From Chrysomallon squamiferum (lineage: Eukaryota; Mollusca; Gastropoda; Neomphalida; Peltospiridae), in assembly GCA_012295275.1 (NCBI GenBank), contig CM022665.1, positions 15,063,476 to 15,127,475 on the forward strand: a DNA stretch of 64,000 nt. The letters are read 5' to 3'. Position 1 is the first letter of the stretch. Every line of letters starts with the position of its first letter. Of this stretch, positions 18,587 through 29,925 are shown in pieces. The notes beneath the pieces were generated by a model. The model had not been told where the DNA came from, made no database searches, and saw only the letters and a list, made by a program, of their open reading frames with translations. The position numbers and the translations under genes were made by a program.

Positions 18587-19914
18587 ATGCCACTGGAATG
18601 GCTGTTTGGGAGAAAGAAAACTCCAGAGGAAATGCTCAGACAAAATCAGAGAGCACTGAACAAAGCAATGAGAGATCTTGACAGAGAAAGGCAGAAAATG
18701 GAACAGCAAGAGAAAAAAGTTATTGCTGACATTAAAAAAATGGCCAAAGCAGGACAAATGGTATATTTCAGATATTCATAATCTGCAATATATCTATATT
18801 TTGCCAGTTAATTTTAATTTTAATAATATTTTATATCCATTTTAAGATAGGCAGATCATCACAAACTTCATATTTGATATATTTTATTTCATTTTATGGG
18901 TTACTGCAAGTTTTTGGTTATAAATGTACAATCAGATCATTTCTGTCAAGACCCATGTAAAGAGCTGCATTATAAGACACTCCATGCATTTTCTTGAATG
19001 ACAACAAAATACATAGCTATTAAATTTTTTACTTTAAAAAAAAAAAAATTAATACTGAGTCAAACTGTTGTTTTGCATAAGGATTTCATTAGATATAAAT
19101 GTTATTTATGCTATATACTAATAAAAGATAACACAAGTGTGTGAATTTATTATTGCAGGATGCAGTCAGAGTCATGGCAAAAGATTTGGTACGCACACGT
19201 CGCTATGTGAAAAAGTTCATTGCAATGAGGGCAAATATACAAGCTGTGTCATTAAAAATTCAGACACTGAAAGCCAATAATACCATGGCACAAGCAATGA
19301 AAGGTGTAACCAAGGCTATGGCTACCATGAATAAGCAGGTGTGGAATAGGTGTTTCTTTCTTCTGTTTAAAAACAAAAATATATGAATAAGTTATTTATG
19401 GTTTGAAATAATTTAATAAATGAACAATAATCATGATATGGAAAGTTGTGAGTCACTGTACATAGGCATAAGAATTGATAGAGTTTCTTTATATACAAAT
19501 AAATAATTTATGCAGGTATGTACATACTTCTTGGGACTGTCCAGTTAATTTAAATAGAAAAACAATTTATATACATGTCATGATTATATATTTCAGCTGA
19601 AGTTACCTCAGATACAAAAAATAATGATGGAATTTGAGAAGCAGGCAGAAATAATGGATATGAAGGAAGAAATGATGAGTGATGCAATTGACGATGCTAT
19701 GGGTGATGAGGAAGATGAAGAAGAGAGGTCAGAATTTTGTGAAAGATTTTGTAAATTCTGTTTTCATTACACAGATTGTAGAATCAGTCATTTGAAATAA
19801 GCTTACCTCCAGTCAAGACTTAAGTGGTTCTGTATCAGCTACAATCCGGAATTCTGGATTGTCTGTCTCAGTTAGTGTTTGCACATGTTAAGTTTAGTTA
19901 AAATACATGTGTCA

Positions 19915-19952
<38 letters not shown>

Positions 19953-20966
19953 TTAACCTCTGCCTGATCTTAACTGAGTACATCTCAGTAGAGGTTTCTT
20001 AAAAAGAAGAACCATTTACATAACATTTAATTATATTCACAAATAGTTAAGATTTTTTAAAATTATTATTATATGTGTGTGCATCCACACATATATATAA
20101 AAATTTGGGAGGGTCAGCTATATAGTCTACTATTCATAGTGGATTAACATTTATTAAATCATATTTTGTGCAGTAACTTTCAAATTTTTGTACATTATTT
20201 AAAATGTAATTTTTAAAAAAATGTGTTTAAATGGCTACATGTTTGTTATTTAGGTATTCTCTGATTTTAATACACTATTTTAGAAGTTGCTTTTAAAAAA
20301 ATAAAACATAAATGCTTAGATATTATATCGATTAAAAACATAAAGAAATGAAATGATAAAGATAAATTTTAAAATTTCAGTGATGCTATTGTTGCACAAG
20401 TTCTGGATGAATTAGGTCTTCAAATGGCTGATGACTTATCAAGTAAGTATACTGTAATACATTAAAACTATTTATACTGAATATAATATAATTATAATTC
20501 ACACTGCTTACTAGAATTAGTATAAATGAAACTGACATTTATTGGTATGGTGCATATAACATCAGTATATCAAAACGAACACAGTTTGAATTTTTTCCTT
20601 TTTTATTTCTTAATTGAAAGATAAATGGGGAAAGGAAAATTAAACTTATCAATAAGAGTAGTGAAGAAAATTCTTTAAATGAACTTCATCCCATGTCATC
20701 ATATTAGAACAAAAAAAAAGTTCCCTTATGATAACACCAAATAACTAATACTGATAGGTGTTACATGTCATTAAAGTAATACTCACTCATCGATTTAATT
20801 TAATATAGAAAATACTGTATTACATTCAATTATTGCAGATCTACCAGTAACAGGGCAGTCTCTAGCAGTGGGTAACAAAAAAGCAGAACCTCAAGCTGCT
20901 GCTGCAGGTGTTAGTGATGCCGACGCTGATCTGGAAGCAAGATTGGAAAATTTGAGAAGACAGTGA
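18587..20966 (+). CDS. CHMP2A: Charged multivesicular body protein 2A (ESCRT-III), complete
   Basis: Five coding exons, 18587-18760, 19159-19338, 19597-19727, 20381-20442 and 20839-20966, join to 675 nt and 224 aa; the human protein has 222. CHMP2A is an ESCRT-III subunit that co-polymerises on endosomal, plasma and nuclear membranes and recruits VPS4 for scission. The N-terminus MPLEWLFGRKKTPEEMLRQN is nearly identical to animal CHMP2A. The basic helical core spans residues 10-120, an acidic stretch (MGDEEDEEE) follows, and the MIT-interacting motif DLEARLENLRR forms the C-terminus. Splice phases are consistent throughout; for example AG/T codes Ser between exons 3 and 4. An acceptor just before the ATG implies a separate 5' UTR exon. 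The gene lies head-to-head with CSDE1, and its 3' flank is included in the downstream duplication. Confidence 0.96.
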
Positions 20967-21389
20967 AATGTGCTTGATAAACATTTTGTATACAAATCAT
21001 GTCATTATATATAATATGTAACATATGTGAAACTGTACCAGGCTTATATTGGCCTGAAATTTAACATGAATCTACAATCCAAAATAATGGAAAACATTTT
21101 TTAAAAATACTACTTTTAGACATGTGTGAAGTTTGAAATGTAAATATGTGAAAATTTACATTCATTAGCCAGAATTTTTTTTTTATAATGGGGTGTCGTT
21201 AAACATTTTTATGTGTTTTAGATCTATAGTTACTACCTTCTTTAATTTTAATTTAAAAATTGATAACAGGCAAAATTATCCCCACCTTCAATTAAAATAT
21301 ATTAATGTAATTTTTGCTGATTTATATCACTGAGGTAATAATAGAGTACATAATATAAACAGGAAACTTGATCTAATTTTATAAACTGA

Positions 21390-21395
21390 AATAAA
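21390..21395 (+). terminator. Candidate CHMP2A poly(A) signal
   Basis: AATAAA lies 424 nt after the CHMP2A stop, in AT-rich DNA. It is inside the first duplicated unit and the same hexamer recurs in the second copy near 28799-28804. A further AATAAA occurs near 23088. Which one is used cannot be told from sequence. Confidence 0.4.
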
Positions 21396-22481
21396 ATTGT
21401 TTATCTTATTTAACATTTAAATACAGTGCCATCAAAAAAATTACTGACCCTGAGAAAATTACTCCAGCCATTTAACAGATAAGACTTGAGTTATGAATTT
21501 GTAATCTTCTAACTGTCATGCAGCATTCAGTGCCATTGTCTGACTATGATTATTTTAAATTTTGCTGTCTATGTGAAGTTATTTGTATCTTTTTCTTTTC
21601 TATCCATTATTAATAGGGATTATAGGTTCCTCTAATTTTATCTGTATTTGTCTCCTATCTTTAAATACTCATCAATTTCAAATTCATCATTTTTTCTGAG
21701 TTTTCATGTTATTTATTTGCTGACTTTCAGTTTTTGGAGGCATTTGTTTTCATCCCAGTAGTTTTCTTTTCAATAATAATTTCATTATTTTGTGTACTTT
21801 TAATACTGAAATGGAGTCAGGACTCAAAAGTGTTTTGATAAGTTAGGGAATTATTATAAAAATAATTTGAATTATCTTTCTAAAGATTTGATTAATATCA
21901 CTTATTCCCATTTCTTTAAAAAAGTAAAATTGATATACAGTTTCATTAAGTAACTGAACAAGGTACATTAAAAAAAAAAAAATCTATTTTGAAAATTATG
22001 TTGGCTTTATTTTAGATGGAGTATAATATTTGTCAGTTCTTGTGGTCACATTACAGACATAATATTTCTTAGCAGTATAAACCTGAATAATCCATGTACA
22101 GAATAATTTAATTCTGTGCATTTAAAAGTAAGTTGGTCAAACTTGTTAATTAAAGCATGTTAGTCTGACATGTAATAGCAAAACATCTTGATTGATAGGA
22201 TCTATTTTACACTTTTAATTTCTACTGAAATAATCTTGAAATTAATCTAAAAACAACACCTTAGTGATGACTGACAGCAGACCTACAATACATTTTTGTT
22301 TGAACTAACACGAAGCTTACAGTTTCAAAGAACAGTTTACAAATAGTTGACAGTAACTGATCATGATGTTGGTTTAATATAAAATTAATATAAATAACAT
22401 GTAACGATAAATTTTTATGGTTTTAACTGATAACAAAATACCTATCTGTATAATACCCAAGACAGTCTTGTAAATGTTTAC

Positions 22482-22544
22482 CTTGTCAGCAATACCATAG
22501 CCATTTGCAGCAATTCTGCAGTCATGAAAGGAATCCTTGTACAT
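22482..22544 (-). other. Exon-like minus-strand stretch in duplication unit 1 (unidentified)
   Basis: The minus strand shows an acceptor-like TTTCAG at 22557-22562, then ATG and 21 open codons (MYKDSFHDCRI, then ANGYGIADK) ending at a GTAAAC donor. The same stretch in unit 2 (29863-29925) keeps the frame with two amino acid changes. I do not recognise the peptide and found no partner exon, so this may be a gene fragment or chance. Confidence 0.25.
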
Positions 22545-24313
22545 CTTATTTCACAACTGAAATGTAGCAGAGAGGTTTAATCTGTTGTTTTGAAAATATG
22601 GAAATACATTCTAAATAAGGTAATTGTGTATTTACAAGAAATGTCCTAAACTTACAGAATTAACAAATGTAATATTTTGGATTATTTCAGCAACTTCTAA
22701 TTTACTATTTCTAATTGTAAATATCACAACTGAATAAGGCTGGATAAAAATATTTATGGTTCTGTATCAGAATCAAGAATTATTTTTAAACTGACCACTC
22801 TTAGAGATGTAGTTTTGACATGTTAAAATTTCATCATAGCATGGAATGCTACAAATATATGTGTGTATATATATATATATTTTTTTTTTTCGTTTTATTT
22901 TCCCTATCACCTTTAGACTGATTTCATTTTTCATATTGTTGAAGTACATTTATATGAGGACGTACCTAGAGAAGCAGGTCTTAATTTATCAAAAATTGTT
23001 TTTAAGGATAGTAAACAAAAAGAAACCACCATTGTAAATTTTCCAGTGTTTCTGGTAAAATTGTGTATATAAATTATGTATGTTTAAAATAAAGTCATTG
23101 GATATCATTATTTGAAATATTGTCAATGCCTTTTTTACAATATATGATTTTTGTACGTAAAATATAAAAGCTAGAAATTGTTGGGTTTTTTATGTGCCAT
23201 TTCTGTTGGTTATACATTGTTTTTTTATTATGTTGTTCTTTTTTTTTTATTTTTATTTTTATTTTGCCTCTATAGTTATGGTCTGACTCACTGTTTTCTA
23301 ATATTAAATAATGTGAAGCCAAACACCAAAATTTATTATTTCTTTATCTATTAATTTCCTGCAAGAGTTCAGTCATACTTATCATATACCTTACCATACT
23401 TGAGATATTTGTATACATAATTTTTTAGTTTTGGTATATGATTAGAAGTTGCTTTCCTATAAGATTCCTAAAAAATTACCAAATACTGAAATCTTTACAA
23501 CTAGGTAAAATGTTTAAAAATTATGCATCTTGAATGTATATTAGCTTTTTTATTTTGTACTTTTATTAAATTTAAATGTTCTCTCTATCTGATTCTGTTT
23601 ATTTTTATTATCATTAATTTCATATTTATATATTTATTGTTATTATTTTAACATTAATTATATCATTTAAATGTGAGTGTGGGTGTCACATCAATATTAG
23701 AAGGTACTGACACCCAAAATTTCATCTTCAAACTAAAAAGAAATAAAAAATGTTTCTATCTTTAACAAAAGTTACGACTGGTGGGTTTTGTTGTTGTTGT
23801 TTTTTGTGAAAAACTGTGATTTTGGCAGCCCCATATCTTTCAGTTTTATACACAAATTTTTAAAAATGCACAGACTTCACAAGAATAAACTGAAAAGCAG
23901 ACTAAAAACAAGGTAATGTTAAAGTAACTGCTAACAACCGCTGCGGGTGCTCGATGCCATTATTTTTTTCAGAAATAGCGAATTCCAAACCTCAGAATGT
24001 TACACAAAGTTACTGTATGTTTGAAAGCAGAATCAGATCAAGTATTTCTTATAAAGACGTAACTGAAAATCCGAAAATAAGCTGAACCAGGGAAATAGGT
24101 AAAAATGAGAACTGAATGTTAGACAAAAAATCGTAAAAAACAAAAACGGGCCGATTACGCTCAATAGATTATTTAAATGGAACATTTATACGTAACTTCT
24201 TTTAAATTCTTCCTTTTGTTTGACAAATAAACCCGTCATTATTATTTAACAGCCATGTGAAACGAAGCGGTAGTGCCCGATCCATGAAAAATAACCCTGA
24301 AGAACGACAATTC

Positions 24314-24330
24314 TATAGCGCCGTCTGCAG
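24314..24330. promoter_or_regulatory. CTCF-like motif upstream of SEC63 (unit 1)
   Basis: TATAGCGCCGTCTGCAG resembles the insect CTCF consensus (AGCGCC followed by CTR) with at least one mismatch. An identical copy is at 31548-31564 in unit 2. It lies between CHMP2A and SEC63. Assignment by resemblance only. Confidence 0.2.
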
Positions 24331-24460
24331 AAATAAACATTAAAATAACAGAAAAATATCACCTATTCACGAACTCTTACTTACACATGTTCATATATCA
24401 AATGAAGCAGGCCAAAAAACATAATATTTAATTAAGTTAAATCTATCTCTATAAAAGTTA

Positions 24461-24820
24461 TTACAAAGGGAACACATTAATGAATACATCATGCATATTT
24501 GATAAAGATACCTCTTGAAATAATTTTTGAGTCATGGTTAGTAAATCTTCTTTCGAAAACTTTGAATTCCTACATTCGAGGTATGTACTTTTGACAACTT
24601 TGAAATAGTTTTTTTTAGTTATCTTAATGTGTGTGTGTGTGTGTGTGTGTGTTGTCGTCTGGGACTGAATGTGTTTCGAAACGTATAAAACATCTTTATT
24701 TGACAATAATAAACAATGCGTTAGCATTGCTACTTCGTGAGTGCGTAGAGCGCTGTCGAACTTCATATCTAACGAACACTTTTTTTTTAAATTCCACCTG
24801 TTTTTTAACGCGTCCTGCAT
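24461..24820 (-). other. 119-codon minus-strand ORF over the SEC63 upstream region, doubtful
   Basis: The ORF starts at a true ATG but reads through a GT microsatellite (repeated TH residues). An exon-like core, acceptor AATGTAG then NSKFSKEDLLTMTQKLFQE to a GTATCT donor (about 24514-24570), recurs in unit 2 with one substitution, but there the upstream part is out of frame. I do not recognise the peptide. A divergent transcript from the SEC63 promoter is possible. Confidence 0.2.
24632..24651 (+). repeat. GT microsatellite in SEC63 upstream region
   Basis: A GT dinucleotide run that is longer in the doubled promoter copy (25447-25481) and shorter in unit 2 (about 31857-31874). It is a fast-evolving marker within the duplicates. 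Confidence 0.8.
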
Positions 24821-25298
24821 TTTCCTGATGCTGCCAATAGAATTAAAAAATGTTCTTGATCGATGGTATTTTCGTGGAAACGAGAATTTTCACTAGAAAT
24901 TAATTATATATATATATCTAGTTTCTTTTTGTTTGAGGTTTCAAAACAAAAGCAGTATTTTGAAGAAAAAGCAACGCTACAAATGAAACCCTGTTTATTT
25001 TTCGACATGGTTTCCAAAAAAAAAAAAAGCAGCTTCAAAACAAAAACCACTGCATTCGAAAGAAGAAATATTCGTCTTTATTATGGTGCCCATCACACGT
25101 TCCTTTAAACAATAGTGTATCTATGCCGAGATGAGAAAAGACATCACATTTTAGCTGATTCTGGCATTACGGGCGGCAGTACCTATTATTAAAAGCTTCA
25201 GCTTCCGTTTTATTTTGTTTTTCTTTTTGAGTTACCGTTCGTGAACATCTCTCATCCATCCATCCATCCATCCGTGATTTTGTACAACATTCGACATC

Positions 25299-25442
25299 AT
25301 GCCAGGCATGCAGTTTGAATATGATGAGGAAGGAGGCACTTTCTATTACTTTCTTCTGTCTTTTTGGAGTTTAGTTTTGATTCCCACAACATATTATCTG
25401 TATGTACTTTTGACAACTTTGAAATAGTTTTTTTTAGTTATC

Positions 25443-25486
<44 letters not shown>

Positions 25487-26289
25487 GTCGTCTGGGACTG
25501 AATGTGTTTCGAAACGTATAATACTATAAAACATCTTTATTTGACAATAATAAACAATGCGTTAGCATTGCTACTCCGTGAGGGTGTAGAGCGCCGCTAA
25601 AGTGAAGTTAGCGAACATTTCCAGCGAACCTTTAGAAGCGTTACGTCGAAGAGTTGACGGTTTATTTCTGTTTCCAGGTTTATTCACATCTATCCTCGAT
25701 AGTACAACATTTAGAGAGCCCATTTAATGAAAACTTTAAATCATGGCTGGCATGCAGTTTGAGTATGATGAAGAAGGAGGCACTTTGTATTATTTTCTTC
25801 TGTCTTTTTGGAGTTTAGTTTTGATTTCCACAACAGATCTGTGGCCTAGCAAGAAAACAAGAGGTAATATGACATTCTTTTTAAACGTGTTCAAATAAGT
25901 ATTTGTATAAATCAAAAAAAATATTTTTATTCACATTGTGAGAGACCAGCTTAGTTGTTAATTTCAATTATATTTTATGAATAAAAAGTATTAAACATCA
26001 TAGGAATGAAAATAGGTACATCATATTTTAATTATTTAAAACTTCAGACCTGTAAAACGCTGATAAAACCTGTAAAACCTGTGAACTAATAAAATGAAAA
26101 ACAACAAAATGAATACAGAATGAACTAATTCAGATATAATTATTACGTATTCAGACTAGTCTCAATATATTAATTGATTAAATTCAAACAAAAGGAAATT
26201 GAATTTTCTACATAAAATATATATTTTTTTTAAATTGGGAGTAAAGGCTTGGTAATCTGTTTCAGAATGATGCATTTCATATTATTAAC

Positions 26290-26324
<35 letters not shown>

Positions 26325-28554
26325 TAGAAACAACAAACATCAACATTCAGTGATAACCCAATCAGTGTGTGCCTTTGTCACTGGTGCTGTACAAATGGTC
26401 ATACCTTGGTATCAGGTATCACTAAAAACGAATATAATTATAATAATAATATAATAGAAATTTATTTTTTAATAAAAACTACCATCTTTATTCTATTGGC
26501 TATTATTAAAAAGTAAAAAAAAAAAAATAATAATAAAAAATAATGTATTAATGAAGATGATAACTACACAATTTATCCAGGTGTGTAATCATTGCATGGA
26601 TGACATAATGTCAGTCTGATGGGTTTTAAAAATAATTCTATATACTAAAGGACACCATGTTTACATTTAATAGATTTATTGTCTTAAGCTTATTTCTCTT
26701 CAATTGTACTCTGTTATTAACAACAAATTATTATGACCACATAAATTGGTAACATGTTTACCATATGTATTTAGCTCTTTGATAATTTTTTATTAATATT
26801 TCAGGATATTACAATATTTATATTTAAAAAAATAATAATAAAAATAACTGTATTATAAAATAAATGAACAAAGGTTGCTGTTTTCTTTTTCATATTATTA
26901 TTAAAACTAAAGCAGCTTATAATGACCATTAAAGTCTTGTCATTTCATAAAACATTTTCAAACCTTTTGTTTTCATTCTGTTTCAAACAGTTTGTTAATT
27001 TGTACATGAGGTGCAATTTAATTTAGTACGTATATTACACAGATGAAGAAGAAAAACAGAGAAAACTGTGTAACTGTGACCCATGTCAGATAAAAAGAAA
27101 AATGCTTAAAGCCAGAGAACCATGGATGAAAGCAAAAGAAAAATCTATGTAAGTATTAAAAAGCAAAATATTACTGGATTTTACAGTCTACAACTAAAAA
27201 TTCTAATTATAAATATATGTTAAAAAATTATATATATAAATGAATTTATTATTATTATTATTATTAAATTTATAAAACTTTATTTTATTATTATTATTTT
27301 TTTATATTGTTTATTACTGATAAAAATAAACGTTCTAACATCTGTTTATGAATCATTTATTAAGATATAGGTGTTGACACCAAGTATTTGTATTTTATTT
27401 ATTTTTATTTTTAGAAAAATTGGCCTTATTTCTGGCTGGATCATATTCTTATTACTTGCCTACAAAGTTTCAAAAATACAAATGGACTATGTGGAATATG
27501 ATCCATTTTTGAGCTTGAAGTTGACAGGGTAAGAACATAATTAAAATATTTGCTTTTTATATTTGAAAATTTGTACACATAAAACATATAAGCATGTAAA
27601 ACTTGTAAGCAGACCTGGGATACTCATCAAAAAAGTAAGTGCAATTTTAAAAAATGACAACTTCTAGTATACAGATCCAGTATTCAGAAAAGTGTTCATG
27701 TTAATAGAACAGAACAAAATAAAAATATAAGCATTTCAGAACCAATTGCTTCCTGATTAAGACCAATTATTTTCACTTACTCGTTTTATCCTTCTTTTAA
27801 ATTATATTTGGTAACTGAACTTCATAATTAATAAAGTATGTTGTTTTGTTTCTCTTATATTTTTTAAAATAAAATGTTTACTTATTCATTACAGGGAGCT
27901 AGCCCTGCAGAAATAAAGCGTGCATACAGAAAACTAAGTTTAATATACCATCCAGACAAAGAAACAGGAGATGCCAAGAAATTTATGAGGATAGCCAAAG
28001 CTTACGCTGCGTAATTATTTTTCATACCTCATAAATTATAAAATCTTGCTTCAATGATGTGTTAAAGTGTACATTTGTGACATTTGGAAACACTTTAAAT
28101 GCATTGTGTTGGGAGTTTTTTCTTTCCAGTTTTTGCTAATAATAAAATAATTTATCAATAATGGCATGTTATTTCTTTTCTTTCTCATGGTCTTTCTTTT
28201 AAATACAAAATCATTTTGGAGTTACAGTCACTAGCCTTTACCAACAATAAAGTACAAAAATAAAATAATTGTTGTTTAAAGATGCTTGGAGACTGAGACA
28301 GGGTTTATTTGTGGTAGTTGTATGGGACTTTAAAATGTTGCTGGTTTACACTGAAATCCAGATTATTCAAAGGCTTGTTTTCACAGTCCACTGTATGTAT
28401 GTGTGTGTGTATGTGTAAATTAAGAATGTAAAAAAAAGTAATGATATTCTTTAGTGATATTTTCTTGTTAATATGATTTTTTATTTCATTTGCAGCAACA
28501 AGATTTGGAATTGCTCTTCCAAAATGGATTGTGGAGAGAGAAAATTCCATGTGG
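25299..28554 (+). pseudogene. SEC63: Decayed 5' partial duplicate of SEC63
   Basis: Recognisable pieces are exon 1a 25299-25400 (cut off after ...PTTYYL by a repeat of the upstream promoter), exon 1b 25743-25863 (MAGMQFEYDEEGG..., then DLWPSKK), exon 2 27043-27148, exon 3 27415-27528, exon 4 27895-28010 (J domain with HPD) and exon 6 28496-28554. Exon 3 is one base shorter than in the intact gene (tttttgagc against tttttggagc), which shifts the frame. Exon 5 is missing: the sequence jumps from aaatcatt to ttggagttac, where the intact copy has about 670 bp between. No later exons follow; the unit ends at the junction with unit 2. No intact SEC63 can be made from these exons alone. Splice sites are mostly intact, so transcription and splicing into the second copy are possible. 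Confidence 0.9.
25401..25588 (+). repeat. Second copy of the SEC63 upstream block inside unit 1
   Basis: From tatgtacttttgacaac at 25401 the sequence repeats 24582 onward (GT run, gtttcgaaacgtataa, gcgttagcattgctac) for about 185 bp before diverging. It interrupts exon 1a after its ATATTATCTG and leads into exon 1b. Unit 2 has no such block, so this is a separate local duplication or a remnant of an older copy. Confidence 0.85.
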
Positions 28555-29862
28555 GTATGTACCAATGTGTGACGTTGTCAAAGACTCCAGTATAATTAAT
28601 TTGCTTTTGGATACAACACTGGTGTGAGGATACTACTAATGAACACTAAAACAGAAACTGACTGTTATTATAATACAGGACACTTTATAAATTATCATTA
28701 ACAAAATAGTATATAACAAGATGTTTGATTTTTTTTTAAACACCAATAATAATAGAGTACATAATATAAACAGGAAACTTGATCTAATTTTATAAACTGA
28801 AATAAAATTGTTTATCTTATTTAACATTTAAATACAGTGCCACCAAAAAAATTACTGACCCTGAGAAAATTACTCCAGCCATTTAACAGATAAGACTTTA
28901 GTTATGAATTTGTAATCTTTTAACTGTCATGCAGCATTCAGTGCCATTGTCTGACTATGAATATTTTGAATTTTGCTGTCTATGTGAAGTTATTTGTATC
29001 TTTTTCTTTTCTGTCCATTATTAATAGGGATTATAGGTTCCACTAATTTTATCTGTATTTGTCTCAAATTCTTCATTTTTTGTGAGTTTTCATGTTATTT
29101 ATTTGCTGACTTTCAGTTATTGGAGGCATTTGTTTTCATCCCAATAGTTTTCTTTTCAATAATAATTTCATTATTTTGTGTACTTTTAATACTGAAATGG
29201 AGTCAGGACTCAAAAGTGTTTTGATAAGTTAGGGAATTATTATAAAAATAATTTGAATTATCTTTCTAAAGATTTGATTAATATCACTTATTCCCATTTC
29301 TTTAAAAAAGTAAAACTGATATACTGTTTCATTAAGTAACTGAACAAGCTACATTAAAAAAAGAAAATCTATTTTGAAAATTATGTTGGCGTTATTTTAG
29401 ATGTAGTATAGTATTTGTCAGTTCTTGTGGTCATATTACAGACATAATATTTCTTAGGAGTATAGAGAATAATCCATGTACAGAATAATTTAATTCTGTG
29501 CATTTAAAAGTAAGTCAGTCAAACTTGTTAATTAAAGCATGTTAGTCTGACATGTAATAGCAAAACATCTTTATTGATAGGATCTATTTTACACTTTTAT
29601 TTCTACTGAAATAATCTTGAAATTAATCTAAAAACAACACCTTAGTGATGACTGACAGCAGACCTACAATACATTTTTGTTTGAACTAACACGAAGCTTA
29701 CAGTTTCAAAGAACAGTTTACAAATAGTTGACAGTAACTGATCATGATGTTGGTTTAATATAAAATTAATATAAATAACATGTATCGATAAATTTTTATG
29801 GTTTTAACTGATAACAAAATACCTATCTGTATAATACCCAAGACAGTCTTGTAAATGTTTAC

Positions 29863-29925
29863 CGTGTCAGCAATACCATAGCCATTTGCATCAATTCTGC
29901 AGTCATGAAAGGAATCCTTGTACAT
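29863..29925 (-). other. Exon-like minus-strand stretch in duplication unit 2 (unidentified)
   Basis: Copy of the 21-codon stretch described for unit 1 at 22482-22544. Frame, ATG and GTAAAC donor are kept; two codons differ (Ala to Asp, Lys to Thr). No partner exons were found. Confidence 0.22.

Larger units (their letters stand above)
21336..28746 (+). repeat. Tandem segmental duplication, unit 1
   Basis: The sequence beginning taataatagagtacataat at 21336 restarts at 28747, and long stretches then match almost base for base for over 7 kb (period 7411 bp). The unit holds the CHMP2A 3' flank, the SEC63 upstream region and SEC63 exons 1-4 and 6. Relative to unit 2, unit 1 has a doubled promoter and exon 1 (25401-25863), an extra ~370 bp low-complexity block around 26290-26650, and a deletion that removed exon 5 at about 28212. 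Between 20967 and 25298 no convincing gene was found; two exon-like minus-strand stretches are listed separately. Confidence 0.93.

Noticed and set aside
21421-21460. TACAGTGCCATCAAAAAA, reminiscent of a Tc1-type terminal repeat (also near 28832)
   Set aside because: No opposing inverted copy or transposase remnant was found nearby; both occurrences are the same site in the duplicated units.
22360-22440. Possible C/D snoRNA (ATGATGT ... CTGA spaced about 75 nt)
   Set aside because: The flanks do not form a terminal stem, and the boxes are too short to stand alone in this AT-rich DNA.
23095-23322. 75-codon minus-strand ORF recurring almost unchanged at 30477-30704
   Set aside because: It is preserved only because the two units are near identical in DNA. 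It is Lys/Asn/Ile-rich, has no splice context and resembles no family I know.
28994-29224. Hydrophobic 76-codon ORF resembling a membrane protein
   Set aside because: Translation of T-rich CHMP2A-flank DNA. The matching region of unit 1 (21580-21840) is not open in the same frame.
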